Of a DNA stretch of 64,000 nucleotides, positions 34,413-42,927 are shown one piece after another. Every line of letters begins with the position of its first letter. Within the stretch, counting starts at the first letter, position 1. The notes below the pieces were generated by a model. The model saw only the letters and a list, made by a program, of their open reading frames with translations. It was not told the DNA's origin and did no database searches. Source of the DNA: JBFLYH01 sp964630235 (GTDB lineage: Bacteria > Oederibacteriota > JAAXVQ01 > JAUVAV01); contig CAZVUO010000001.1 of NCBI GenBank assembly GCA_964630235.1, positions 1 through 64,000 of the forward strand, written 5' to 3'. The position numbers and the translations under genes were made by a program.

Positions 34413-34419
34413 ACTTCAC

Positions 34420-35487
34420 CTATTTCACCGTCCGCCCGGTCCAGATGCTGTTCAAGATCCCCAGCAGGCTGAACACCGCGATCAGCGAAGACCCGCCGTA
34501 GGAAATCAGGGGCAGGGTCATGCCAGTGACCGGCATCAATCCCGTGGCCACGAACAGGTTGACGGCCACCTGCGTGAAGAGCACGGTCGTGAGGCCGATC
34601 GCCGTCAGGCTGCCTTCCAGGTCCCGCGCCGAGCGGGCCACCCGTAAGGCCTGCAGCAGGAGCAGGATAAACAGCAGCACCACCACCGCCGAGCCGATAA
34701 ATCCCCACTCCTCGGCCAAGACGGAAAAAATGAAATCCGTGTGATGCTCCGGCACGAAGCGCAGTTGTCCCTGCGTGCCGGAGAGCCACCCCTTGCCCGT
34801 GAGCATCCCCGACCCGATCGCGATTTTGGACTGGATGACGTTGTAGCCCGCCCCCAGGGTGTCGCTCGCGGGATTCAGGAACACCAGCACCCGGCGCCGC
34901 TGGTACTCCTTGAGCAGCAGCCAGACCAGGGGCGAGGCCAGGAGCCCGGCGCCGACCGTGCCCAGCAGGCGGGAGACCGGCACGCCGTGCACAAACAGCA
35001 GGACCAGCACGAGGGGAATGAAGACCAACGCCGTGCCCAGGTCCGGTTCGCGCAGGATCAGCAGCATGGGCAGTCCGGCCAGGGCCAGGGCGCCCCAGAA
35101 GGTGCTCCAGTCATGCGTGCGGTCGTGGCGGAAGGCCAGAAATTTAGCCAGCACCAGCACGGTCGCGATCTTGGCGAATTCCGACGGCTGGATGCCAAAG
35201 GGCCCGAGAGAAAGCCAGCGCCGCGATCCGGCGATCTCCTGGCCCGCGGCCAGCAGAAACGCCAGCAACACCACCAGGGCCCAGTAGGCCGGGAACGCGT
35301 AGCGGTCAATCAGCACCTGGTAGTTGAGGGACGCGAAAAACAACATGGATACCAGCGCCAGGGACAGCCACACGATCTGCTTGAGATGCAGGATCGGCAT
35401 GCCGGCCTTGTTGTACGTGGCGGCATAGACCATGGCCACGCCGACGGCCGCGAGCAGCAGCGCCGGCAGCAGCACGGTCATATCCAT
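34420..35487 (-). CDS. rodA: rod-shape-determining SEDS glycosyltransferase RodA
   Basis: The start MDMTVLLPALLLAAVGVAMVYAATY at 35487 gives 355 residues with about ten membrane helices. SEDS motifs are present: SRRWLSLGPFGIQPSEFAK, REPDLGTALVF, and near the C-terminus MTLPLISYGGSSLI. It polymerises lipid II glycan with PBP2 during elongation. The frame is open upstream into mrdA, but without a usable start. The upstream gene is mrdA, 31 bases away. Downstream is a perfect inverted repeat. Confidence 0.95.
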   Translation of the reverse strand: MDMTVLLPALLLAAVGVAMVYAATYNKAGMPILHLKQIVWLSLALVSMLFFASLNYQVLIDRYAFPAYWALVVLLAFLLAAGQEIAGSRRWLSLGPFGIQPSEFAKIATVLVLAKFLAFRHDRTHDWSTFWGALALAGLPMLLILREPDLGTALVFIPLVLVLLFVHGVPVSRLLGTVGAGLLASPLVWLLLKEYQRRRVLVFLNPASDTLGAGYNVIQSKIAIGSGMLTGKGWLSGTQGQLRFVPEHHTDFIFSVLAEEWGFIGSAVVVLLFILLLLQALRVARSARDLEGSLTAIGLTTVLFTQVAVNLFVATGLMPVTGMTLPLISYGGSSLIAVFSLLGILNSIWTGRTVK

Positions 35488-35518
35488 TTCCCGGACGAGC
35501 CGGAGAGGCCGCGCGGCC

Positions 35519-37324
35519 CTACGGGGTCGCCAGGTCCTGAGCGCGGGAAGCGGCAAAGTAAGCCTCCAGTAGGTCGCGGGCCAGGGGCGCGGCTTGCGCG
35601 CCGCCTCCACCCGCGTTTTCCAGATACACCAGCACCGCGACCGCCGGCTTGTCGGCCGGCGCGTACGCGGCAAAGCCCGCGTGGTCCTCGCCGTGCGGAT
35701 TCTGCGCGGTGGCCGTTTTGCCGGCCACCAGAATACGGTCGAGCTGGGCGCGCTTGCCCGTGCCCTGCCGCTTTTGCACCACGCCCAGCAGGCTGCGCTG
35801 CAGCAAGTCCCAGTTCTCCGCCGCGGCCGGCACTTTGGCCAGCAGGCTGGGCTTCACGTCGTGGATCAGCCGGCCCGAGCGGCTCTGAACCGCCTTGAGC
35901 AGGTGCGGCCGGTAGATCATGCCGCGGTTCGCGACCGCCGCGATATTGTTGAGAATCTGCAGGGGCGTGGCCAGAATGAATCCCTGGCCGATGGACATCA
36001 TGACCGTGTTGCCCGGAAACCACGGCATGTTCTGGGTGCGTTCCTTCCACTGGGCGCTGGGCACCAGGCCGGCGAGTTCATTGGGAAGGTCCACGCCCGT
36101 GGCCTGCCCGTAGCCGAACGCGCGGGCCCAGCGGCCCAGCTTCTCGACCTTCACGCGCAAGCCCAGGTGATAGTAATACACGTCGCAGGATTCCACCAGG
36201 GAACGGCTGGCGTTCACCGGGCCGTGGCCTTCGGACTGCCAGCAGCGGTACGGCCAGGTGGAGATCCAAAACACGCCCTTGCAGGTGAAGGTCTGCAGGG
36301 GCGTGACCAGATGCTCCTCCAGGGCCGCGGTCAGGGTCACGATCTTGAAGATGGACCCGGGCGGATACAAGCCCTGCGTGGCCCGGTTGGTCAACGGGTA
36401 GTCGCGGTCCTTCCGGAGTTTTTCCCAGTCGGCCCGGGAGAGCCCCCGGGCGAACCCGTTGGGGTCGAAGGTCGGCGACGAGGCCATGGCCAGAATCTCG
36501 CCGGTTTTGACCTCCTCCAGGATCAGCACGCCCTTCTGCTGACCCAGCAGTTCCTCGGCCTTGGCTTGCAGACGGGCGTCCAGGGTCAGCACCAGATTGT
36601 GTCCGGGCCAGGGATCTTCCCGCCCGAGAACGCCCTTCTGCCGGCCCAGGGCGTCCACCTCGATATGCAGCCAGCCGTTGCGTCCTTTCAGGTAATGGTC
36701 GTAGGCCTTCTCCACGCCCAACTGACCGATAATGTCGCCGGTTTGGTACCCTTCGCGCAGCGCCAGCTCGTGCTCGGAAATTTCGCCCACATAACCCAAC
36801 ACGTGGAATCCCAGCGCGCCCAGGGGGTAATTCCGCCGGGATTCGGTGAACACCACCACGCCCGGCAGTTCCGGCCGGTGCTCTTCGATGCGCGCGGCGG
36901 CGAATCGGTCAATGTTGGTTTTGATGCGCAGCGGCTCGTAATAGCGCAGGCCCCGGTTCTTGAGCTTGGTCTCCACTTCCTCGGCGGAGACGCCGAGCAG
37001 GGTTTCGAGCAGAGCCAGGGCTTGCAGGCGGCTTTCGCCCTCGGGAGGAAACGACGCGGGAATCAGCGCCACGGTGAAGGTGGGGACGTTGCTGGCCAGC
37101 AGCGCGCCGTTGCGGTCGTAGATCAATCCCCGCTGGGACTTGATCGGCACGAGCCGGACCCGGTTGCGCGTGGAAAGTTCCCGGTACCGCGTTCCTTCCA
37201 GCAATTGCAGGTACGCCAGCCGCGCCAGCAGCAGACCCAGCGTGACCACCATCAGCGTACCCAGCAGGCGGATACGCTTGCGGAATTTTTCAGTCTTGCG
37301 TTCGAGAAATTGTTCCCAGAGCAT
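35519..37324 (-). CDS. mrdA: penicillin-binding protein 2 (elongasome transpeptidase)
   Basis: The ATG at 37324 has AGGGGGG upstream and gives 601 residues: one N-terminal membrane helix (LLGTLMVVTLGLLLARLAYL), a PBP dimerisation domain and the transpeptidase domain. Active-site Ser lies in PPGSIFKIVT (SxxK), and the second motif is SCD (SxN position, as in other PBP2). The third motif reads KTA (AGKTATAQNP) rather than KTG or KSG. The DNA clearly encodes Ala. It partners RodA downstream. A 48-residue upstream extension is repeat DNA and is rejected. Confidence 0.95.
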   Translation of the reverse strand: MLWEQFLERKTEKFRKRIRLLGTLMVVTLGLLLARLAYLQLLEGTRYRELSTRNRVRLVPIKSQRGLIYDRNGALLASNVPTFTVALIPASFPPEGESRLQALALLETLLGVSAEEVETKLKNRGLRYYEPLRIKTNIDRFAAARIEEHRPELPGVVVFTESRRNYPLGALGFHVLGYVGEISEHELALREGYQTGDIIGQLGVEKAYDHYLKGRNGWLHIEVDALGRQKGVLGREDPWPGHNLVLTLDARLQAKAEELLGQQKGVLILEEVKTGEILAMASSPTFDPNGFARGLSRADWEKLRKDRDYPLTNRATQGLYPPGSIFKIVTLTAALEEHLVTPLQTFTCKGVFWISTWPYRCWQSEGHGPVNASRSLVESCDVYYYHLGLRVKVEKLGRWARAFGYGQATGVDLPNELAGLVPSAQWKERTQNMPWFPGNTVMMSIGQGFILATPLQILNNIAAVANRGMIYRPHLLKAVQSRSGRLIHDVKPSLLAKVPAAAENWDLLQRSLLGVVQKRQGTGKRAQLDRILVAGKTATAQNPHGEDHAGFAAYAPADKPAVAVLVYLENAGGGGAQAAPLARDLLEAYFAASRAQDLATP

Positions 37325-37375
37325 GGAGCCCCCTGGCAACTGCAGGATTTCCTTCGTTTGCCCAGGGTACCAATC

Positions 37376-37500
37376 CCGCCCTGCGATCTCCGCAGGGCGG
37401 GCGGCGACATCCCCGCAGCAGGCGATGGATGAGATTCCTCTGCGCAGGGGATGGAGCCCCCCGGCACATTGTGCCGGAGTACCCCCTTGCTTGAACCAAG
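37376..37500. repeat. dispersed repeat with GGAGCCCCCCGGC core, copy 2
   Basis: GGCGACATCCCCG, AGGGGATGGAGCCCCCCGGC and a CCGGCACATTGTGCCGG hairpin are shared in part with 22200-22345. It fills most of the space between mreD and mrdA. Confidence 0.5.
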
Positions 37501-37584
37501 AATACGGCCGCTGGGGGGCGATGCAGGGCATGCCCTTTCCATGCCACGGGGCCGGTTATCCCCTGCGTAGGGGAAGGCGGCGGC

Positions 37585-38097
37585 TCAGCCCGCGTGCAGA
37601 TGGTGCGTGTGCGGGTTTTCCCTCAGGTTCAGCCACCGATCCAGCCCGTAGTAGAGCCACGGTCCCAGCAGCGCTTGAAACACCGAGAGGCCGGCCGCCC
37701 GTCCCAGCCAAATGCCGAAGGGCAGGTGCATGCCCAGCAGGGTGTTGAGCCAGAAGAACGCCAGGAACTGGTGCAGCCAGGAAAAACCCAGCACGATCAG
37801 CAGCTGGGAGATGAAATTCTCCTGCACGAACCGCCGACGCAGGTACAGCGCCGCATACGCCACGCCCACCAGCAAAAAGGCGTTCAAGCCCAGCTGCCCC
37901 CCGGCCGCGATATCCTGCAGAAGCCCCGCGCCGAAGGCGACCCACAGGCCGAGGGTGGTCTGGCGCCGCAGGGCCACGTACAGCACCCACAGGAGCACCA
38001 GGTCCGGCCCCATGCCGGCAATGGACAGGACCGGCACCCAAGTGGTCTGCAGCACCACGGCCAGGAGGGTGATCAGGGCGATCAGCAGGACCTGCAC
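37585..38097 (-). CDS. mreD: rod-shape-determining membrane protein MreD
   Basis: The 170-residue protein has about five membrane helices and the MreD features WVPVLSIAGMGPDLVLLWVLYVAL and GLLQDIAAGGQLGLNAF. It is an integral elongasome component. It starts 2 bases after the mreC stop. The C-terminus ends in a His-containing tail (HTHHLHAG). Confidence 0.93.
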   Translation of the reverse strand: MQVLLIALITLLAVVLQTTWVPVLSIAGMGPDLVLLWVLYVALRRQTTLGLWVAFGAGLLQDIAAGGQLGLNAFLLVGVAYAALYLRRRFVQENFISQLLIVLGFSWLHQFLAFFWLNTLLGMHLPFGIWLGRAAGLSVFQALLGPWLYYGLDRWLNLRENPHTHHLHAG

Positions 38098-38099
38098 CG

Positions 38100-38921
38100 C
38101 TACTCTCCGGCCGGCTGCAGGACCATGAAGCGGTCCTGGCTTTTGAAATCAACGTTCGGCTGAAGCCGGATGTCCAGCATGAGCCCGCTCTCGGCCGGCG
38201 CCACCCCGACCACGGTGCCGATGGGCAATCCGGCCGGGAACAGCGTGCTTAAATGGGAGGTCACGACCTGATCGCCCGTCTGAATATCCTCGCCGCTCGC
38301 CACATACACCATGCGCAGCGTATCCTCGCCCGTGCCTTTGACCGTGCCATGCACCTTCGAGCGTTCGACCCATCCCGCGACCGAGCTCTGGGAGTCGAGT
38401 ATCAGCATGACGGTGGCCGAAAAAGGATTCACCTCCTGCACCCTGCCGGCCACGCCGGCCGGCGTGATGACCCCGGCCCCGGCCGCCACGCCGTCGTTCG
38501 CGCCCCGGTCCACCACCACGCGCTCCAGCCAGCTCACCGGATCGCGGGCGATCACTTCGGCCGGCAGGAACGCCTGCTCCGCGCGGCGCTTGTACGCCAG
38601 CTCGGCGCGCAGCTGTTCGTTCTCCCGGGCCTGTTCGCGCAGGAGCTGGTTTCTCAGGCTGAGCCGCTCCACCGTGAGCGCGAGTTCCTGGTTCTCTTGG
38701 CGCAGGGAAGCGAGAGACTGGAAAAAGGCGAGCCACCCCTCGGCGGTGCGGACCACGGCCGTGGAGGCTTTTTGGAATGGAAAGACCGCCAGGGACACGG
38801 TCTGCCGGAGCGTGCGGCCGAAGATCCCCGGCTGGCGGAAGGAAAGCAACATGCCGAGCGAGACCAGCACCAACAGCGCAAAAACGATCTCGCGGCGCCA
38901 TTTCCACAGAAAGTCAGGCAC
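38100..38921 (-). CDS. mreC: rod-shape-determining protein MreC
   Basis: The 273-residue protein has an N-terminal membrane helix (EIVFALLVLVSLGMLLSF), a coiled coil (about residues 65-115, rich in ENQEL/RNQLL heptads) and the periplasmic beta domain with VVDRGANDGVAAGAGVITPAGVAGRV and VVTSHLSTLFPAGLPIGTVVGV. It organises the periplasmic side of the elongasome. It precedes mreD and follows mreB across a 158-base gap with two hairpins. Confidence 0.95.
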   Translation of the reverse strand: MPDFLWKWRREIVFALLVLVSLGMLLSFRQPGIFGRTLRQTVSLAVFPFQKASTAVVRTAEGWLAFFQSLASLRQENQELALTVERLSLRNQLLREQARENEQLRAELAYKRRAEQAFLPAEVIARDPVSWLERVVVDRGANDGVAAGAGVITPAGVAGRVQEVNPFSATVMLILDSQSSVAGWVERSKVHGTVKGTGEDTLRMVYVASGEDIQTGDQVVTSHLSTLFPAGLPIGTVVGVAPAESGLMLDIRLQPNVDFKSQDRFMVLQPAGE

Positions 38922-38956
38922 ACCGTCCTCCTTCGGACGGGCCTCCAGTAGGCAAG

Positions 38957-38989
38957 TGAAAAAGTCCCGCGCGCGGGGCTTTTTCGCTT
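38957..38989 (-). terminator. hairpin with T-run between mreB and mreC
   Basis: GAAAAAGTCCCGCG pairs with CGGGGCTTTTTC. On the minus strand the stem ends in an internal T-run (CTTTTTCAC). It would limit read-through from mreB into mreC, allowing higher mreB expression. Confidence 0.55.
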
Positions 38990-39002
38990 TCTCTACAGTC
39001 GG

Positions 39003-39036
39003 TCATCCCTGAAAAGCCCTGCTTTTCAGGGATGAC
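39003..39036. repeat. near-perfect palindrome downstream of mreB
   Basis: TCATCCCTGAAAAGC and GCTTTTCAGGGATGA form a 15-bp stem around a three-base centre, 44 bases after the mreB stop. It may be a terminator or processing stem, or a relative of the TCATTCCGGC palindromes. Confidence 0.65.
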
Positions 39037-39079
39037 GGATCGCCAGCGGAGGGATAGTTTATTTCTTTGCGGCAATCCG

Positions 39080-40123
39080 TCAAAAATACTCTTTTTCACC
39101 CACGACCACTTTCTTGAGCACGTCCATGCTCTCTTCCAGCACCCGGCCCGAGCCCATGACCACGCAGGTGGTCGGGTCCTCGGCCTGATTGACCGGCACG
39201 CCGGTCGCCTCGCGCAGGCGGATATCCAGGCCGCGCAGCTGCGAGGTGCCTCCGGCCAGAATGATGCCCCGGTCCACGATGTCCGCCGCGAGTTCCGGAG
39301 GCGTGCGTTCCAGCGTCATCTTGATGGTCTCCACGATCGCGGACAAGGGCTCCTCAAGCGACCCCCGGATCTCCTCGGAGGTGATCTCCAGGGTCTTGGG
39401 CAGGCCGGTGACCAGATCGCGCCCCTTGACTTCCATTTCCATCTCCTGCTTGAGCGGATAGGCGGAGCCCATTTTGATCTTCACTTCCTCGGCCGTCCGC
39501 TCGCCGATCAGCACGTTGTAGGCGCGCTTGATGTAATTGATGATCGCCTCGTCCAGCTCATCCCCCCCCACCCGCAGGGAGCGGCCGTAAACAATGCCGC
39601 CCAGGGAGATGACCGCCACCTCGGTCGTGCCGCCGCCGATGTCCACGATCATGTTGCCCGACGGTTCGTCAATGGGAAGGCCCGCGCCGATGGCCGCGGC
39701 CATCGGCTCCTCGATCAGGTACACTTCGCGCGCGCCGGCCTGCTCGGCCGAGTCGCGGACCGCGCGCTTCTCCACTTCGGTCACGCCCGAAGGGATGCAG
39801 ATGATGATCCGCGGCTTGACCATGGCGCGGCGGTTGTGCACCTTGGTGATGAAGTGGCGCAGCATGCGCTCCGTGACCTCGAAGTCCGCGATCACGCCGT
39901 CGCGCATGGGGCGGATGGCCACGATGTTGCCCGGCGTGCGCCCGAGCATGGCCTTGGCTTCGTTGCCCACGGCCAGCACGTGGTCCGTGCCCTTCTGCAC
40001 CGCGACGATGGACGGCTCGCGCAGCACGATGCCCTCGCCGCGCACGTACACCAGGGTCGTGGCCGTGCCCAGGTCAATGGCCATGTCGTTGGAAAACAAC
40101 CCCATCAGGAAATCAAGAATCAT
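39080..40123 (-). CDS. mreB: actin-like cell-shape protein MreB
   Basis: The ATG at 40123 gives MILDFLMGLFSNDMAIDLGTATTLVYV, 347 residues. It has the short hydrophobic N-terminal membrane anchor, phosphate loops (DLGTATT, DIGGGTTEVAV), the adenosine motif ILAGGTSQLRGLD and IRPMRDGVIADFEVTE. It forms membrane filaments that steer elongasome enzymes. AAAAGGA lies upstream. A 33-codon upstream extension runs through repeat DNA and is rejected. It heads mreBCD-mrdA-rodA. Confidence 0.96.
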   Translation of the reverse strand: MILDFLMGLFSNDMAIDLGTATTLVYVRGEGIVLREPSIVAVQKGTDHVLAVGNEAKAMLGRTPGNIVAIRPMRDGVIADFEVTERMLRHFITKVHNRRAMVKPRIIICIPSGVTEVEKRAVRDSAEQAGAREVYLIEEPMAAAIGAGLPIDEPSGNMIVDIGGGTTEVAVISLGGIVYGRSLRVGGDELDEAIINYIKRAYNVLIGERTAEEVKIKMGSAYPLKQEMEMEVKGRDLVTGLPKTLEITSEEIRGSLEEPLSAIVETIKMTLERTPPELAADIVDRGIILAGGTSQLRGLDIRLREATGVPVNQAEDPTTCVVMGSGRVLEESMDVLKKVVVGEKEYF

Positions 40124-40159
40124 GTGCGTGTCCTTTTCTCCGGTATGCCGGTGGTCAGC

Positions 40160-40215
40160 AGGCGGAGCCCCCCGGCCACCGGAAGTCCCTTGGGGGACCA
40201 GGGCATCACTTCCCG
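40160..40215. repeat. dispersed GGAGCCCCCCGGC element, copy 3 (short)
   Basis: GCGGAGCCCCCCGGCCACCGG followed by AAGTCCCTTGGGGGACC resembles 22200-22245. It lies in the 215-base gap between mreB and the small membrane protein gene; no gene is seen there. Confidence 0.45.
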
Positions 40216-40338
40216 CTTGCATTCCCGGCTCAATTGGCCGGGCGGTATCCCGCCCGCTTTTAGTTCAAACGCTCCTTGCGGCCTTCCCTTCAGGCAAAAA
40301 CCAGGCTTTTAGCGTTGCGGGAACGGTCAGACGTCTGG

Positions 40339-40593
40339 TCAGGACCGGCGGGTTCTGCGGGATTTGGTCTTGGCCCGGGAACGGCTGGGTTTTCGTCCCG
40401 CGCGCCCGGCCACCACAGGGAGGCCAGCCGCCGGCGCGGCACCTTCGGCGGCCGCTACGGCGGGTTTGGAACGGATCCCCACCCAGGAAGCCATCAGCTC
40501 CACCACGTCCCGGTCTGTCCATTCCGCGACAGCCATGGCAAAAATCAAGAACAACACGAGCAACACGGATAGAAACCCGATGATCAATCCCAC
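40339..40593 (-). CDS. small single-span membrane protein with basic tail
   Basis: The chosen GTG at 40593 has GGAGG 8 bases upstream. It gives 84 residues: one membrane helix (GLIIGFLSVLLVLFLIFAMAVA), an acidic stretch (EWTDRD), then an Ala/Gly-rich linker and a very basic C-terminus (AGRKPSRSRAKTKSRRTRR). The helix resembles OadG-type sodium-pump gamma subunits, but no decarboxylase genes are present, so I do not assign that. It is upstream of mreB on the same strand. Confidence 0.6.
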   Translation of the reverse strand: MGLIIGFLSVLLVLFLIFAMAVAEWTDRDVVELMASWVGIRSKPAVAAAEGAAPAAGLPVVAGRAGRKPSRSRAKTKSRRTRRS

Positions 40594-40990
40594 GGTTATT
40601 TCCTCCAAAAAATGTGGGCCAATTATACCCATTTGCCCCAGGGCCCGCAATAGGTTTTTTGCGGTTGCAACCCAGGTCGGTTTTGCTATAATGGCCGCCT
40701 TATCATTGTCGGTTAGGCTAGAAAACAGCCGGTTTTTTTCGAAATAGGTTAACTATTTGATAATTTCCCCGCCCCCTCAAGGAGGCTGTGTCGCCATTAT
40801 GTTTTCAGGCCTTTACTAGTTCGTCACCCCGGCATGCTTGTAGCCGGGGTCCAGGAAGAGCTCGAAAAATCAACACCTCTGGATTCCGGCTAAAACCATG
40901 CCGGAATGACGATCAACTGAAGACTCCGCTGCGACCCAGACTCCGGCGAGGGGATGAATAATAGATAAGAGAAAGGACCAAAACTTCGCC
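40594..40990. other. divergent intergenic region with ppiD promoter and facing palindromes
   Basis: No gene is seen. It holds the promoter at 40665-40692 and two facing dispersed palindromes: GTCACCCCGGCATGC...GCCGGGGTCCAGG (40822-40855) and the inverted GGATTCCGGCT...GCCGGAATGACGA (about 40880-40911). These give the same paired layout as 29141-29230. Confidence 0.65.
40665..40692 (+). promoter_or_regulatory. extended -10 promoter upstream of the PpiD-like gene
   Basis: TTGCAA (40665-40670), 16 bases, then TATAAT (40687-40692) with TG one base upstream (TGCTATAAT). A long leader of about 290 bases containing the palindromes precedes the ATG at 40991. Confidence 0.55.
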
Positions 40991-42511
40991 ATGATGAACT
41001 CTATGCGCAAGTACACGAAAATCATCCTCTGGATCGTGGTGGCGGCCTTCGTGGCCACCATCTTTTTCGTCTGGGGCATGGACCTGGGTCAGCGCCAGGA
41101 ATCCATCGAACGCACCTCTGCCGCGGTGGTCAACGGCGAACCCATCACGTATGATGAGTTCGGCCAGTACTGGGAACAGCAGTACCGGCAGCTCTTCGGA
41201 CAGTCCGACGAGGAACCTTCGCCCCAGGAAGTGCAGCGCTTGCGCACCGACCTGACGGAAAGCCTGATCGACAACCTGCTCCTGCGCCAGCTGGCGGAAC
41301 GCCTCCGCATCGCCGTGCTGGACGAAGAGGTGGCGGCCCGCATTTACAACCAGCCGGCCTTCCAGCAAAACGGCAAATTTTCCCAGGAAAAATACCTTCA
41401 GCTCCTCACCTACAGCCGGATCTCACCCGCGGATTTCGAGCGCGAACAAGCCCAGGCGATCCGGAGCGCAAAAGTCCACCAGGCCCTGCGCGACAGCGTG
41501 GTGGTTTCCGAGCCCGAAGTGCGCGCTTACTTCCAGTCCCGTTCCCGCAGCCTGAAGCTCCTGGTCGTGGAATTCCCGTGGCAGCGCTACCTGCCCCGCG
41601 TCGTTATCCCGGAAACCCAGATCGAGGATTACTATCAGTACCATCGCGAAGAGTTCGACCAGCCCGAGGAAGTTGAAGCCGCGCACATCCTGGTCCGCAC
41701 CAGCGCGAACGCCAGCGAGGAAGAAAAGCTGACCGCCCGGCTTAAGCTCGAAAACCTGCGCAATGAGATCATCCAGGGCAAGGATTTCGCGGCGATGGCC
41801 CGCGAGCACTCGGACGATCCCGGCAGCGCCTCCCAGGGCGGCGACCTGGGTTACTTCCGGCGCGGCGCCATGGTCAAGCCATTCGAGGAAGCGGCCTTTG
41901 GCCTCAAAGTGGGTGAACTGTCCCAGCCGGTGGAAACCCCTTTCGGGTATCACCTGATCAAACTGACCGGCCGCAAGGAAGCCAAGCCTTCCACCCTGGC
42001 AGGCGTGCGCGGCAAGATCCTGGACCGCCTGAAAGAGGCCGAGGCCAAGCGGCTGGCCCAGCGCGCGGCCTCGGAATTCCACTTGCAGTTGAAGGACACC
42101 CCGGACCTGGCCAACGCCGCGGCCCAGTCCAAGGTACCGGCCGCGTCCACGGGATGGCTGACAGACCAGGACTCCCTGCCCAAAATAGCGGAATCACAGA
42201 CCATCGTGGACCAGGCCTTCAACCTGCCCCTGAACAAACCCAGCCAGCCGCTGTTCGCGGGCGAGACCATCGTCTTTGTGCAGATCACGGCCGAGCAATT
42301 CCAGCCGTGGGACGAGGCCAAGTACCTGGCCGGGCATGACCTGTTGCGGGAAAAGCTGCGGACCCTGCGGGGCAACCAGGCGATCGGCGATTATCTGGCC
42401 AGCGCGCGCAAGACCGCCGTCATCGTGAACAACATCGCGAAGGAAAAGGACGAGGAGAACCAGGAAGGCGCGCCGGCCGAACAGCCGACGCCCGAGCCCA
42501 AGCAGAACTGA
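40991..42511 (+). CDS. ppiD: PpiD-like periplasmic peptidyl-prolyl isomerase / chaperone
   Basis: The 506-residue product has a short cytoplasmic start, one membrane anchor (IILWIVVAAFVATIFFVWGM) and a SurA_N-like chaperone domain (VVNGEPITYDEFGQYWEQQYRQLF). A parvulin domain spans about residues 225-325 (EAAHILVRTS, LGYFRRGAMVKPFEEAAFGLKVGELSQPVETPFGYHLIKL). A C-terminal segment resembles a second, degenerate parvulin domain. It helps fold exported proteins at the inner membrane. An AAAGGA site lies about 12 bases upstream; starts at 40994 or 41003 are also possible. Confidence 0.9.
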   Translation: MMNSMRKYTKIILWIVVAAFVATIFFVWGMDLGQRQESIERTSAAVVNGEPITYDEFGQYWEQQYRQLFGQSDEEPSPQEVQRLRTDLTESLIDNLLLRQLAERLRIAVLDEEVAARIYNQPAFQQNGKFSQEKYLQLLTYSRISPADFEREQAQAIRSAKVHQALRDSVVVSEPEVRAYFQSRSRSLKLLVVEFPWQRYLPRVVIPETQIEDYYQYHREEFDQPEEVEAAHILVRTSANASEEEKLTARLKLENLRNEIIQGKDFAAMAREHSDDPGSASQGGDLGYFRRGAMVKPFEEAAFGLKVGELSQPVETPFGYHLIKLTGRKEAKPSTLAGVRGKILDRLKEAEAKRLAQRAASEFHLQLKDTPDLANAAAQSKVPAASTGWLTDQDSLPKIAESQTIVDQAFNLPLNKPSQPLFAGETIVFVQITAEQFQPWDEAKYLAGHDLLREKLRTLRGNQAIGDYLASARKTAVIVNNIAKEKDEENQEGAPAEQPTPEPKQN

Positions 42512-42520
42512 CCCTTCCGG

Positions 42521-42895
42521 TTAGGCCAACTGGGGCGAGGGCTCCTGGGGATTGACCACCAGGGGCACGATCAGCGTCCACAGCACCAAGAGCACCGATC
42601 CGATCCATGCCTGGTACAGCCCCCAATATTGAAACGGCCCGCCCAAGGTGTAGAGCCACACCACCACCGCGAGGGTCGTCATGACCACCTGCCCGGTGTG
42701 CCGCACACCCTGCAGGCGCATCAGGTACAGGGGCGTCAGCGCCACCAGGATCACGGCGATGGCCAGGGTCGCCCATTTGGCGTACGCCGGCGGCACCACG
42801 CCTTGCAGGGCCATATAGGCGGCAATGATCTCCGTGGGAATGAGCTTGAGCAGGCGGTCCTGATACGATTGCACGGTCTTGATCTCGCGCGGCAT
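42521..42895 (-). CDS. four-helix membrane protein, unknown function
   Basis: The ATG at 42895 with GAGGAGGGAA upstream gives 124 residues: a soluble start (MPREIKTVQSYQDRLLKLIPTEI) and about four hydrophobic segments (YMALQGVVPP..., LAIAVILVALTPLYLM, VVMTTLAVVVWLYTLGG, WIGSVLLVLWTLIVPLVV). No family recognised. It lies 32 bases downstream of the maf-linked secreted protein. Confidence 0.7.
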   Translation of the reverse strand: MPREIKTVQSYQDRLLKLIPTEIIAAYMALQGVVPPAYAKWATLAIAVILVALTPLYLMRLQGVRHTGQVVMTTLAVVVWLYTLGGPFQYWGLYQAWIGSVLLVLWTLIVPLVVNPQEPSPQLA

Positions 42896-42927
42896 GGTTC
42901 CCTCCTCGCGCGGCGTTCGGCGCCGCA

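Larger units (their letters stand above)
33796..34419. other. 624-base intergenic region with diverged direct repeats and a long inverted repeat
   Basis: No coding frame is credible. Unit A (about 34099-34190) and unit B (about 34292-34382) are diverged direct repeats. Both run CTTTTTA, GGCGG-AAC, GACGCAG, GCCACGCCC, TAGACCTTG, TTCCGCTT. Unit B is framed by a perfect 29-bp inverted repeat. A stretch of CCCCTCCC-type DNA at 33980-34080 resembles other low-complexity spacers here. The layout suggests a structured RNA or mobile palindrome of unknown kind. Confidence 0.6.

Noticed and set aside
40339..40593. OadG-type sodium pump gamma subunit
   Set aside because: Only the single hydrophobic helix is similar. 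No alpha or beta subunit genes lie nearby and the basic tail does not fit.
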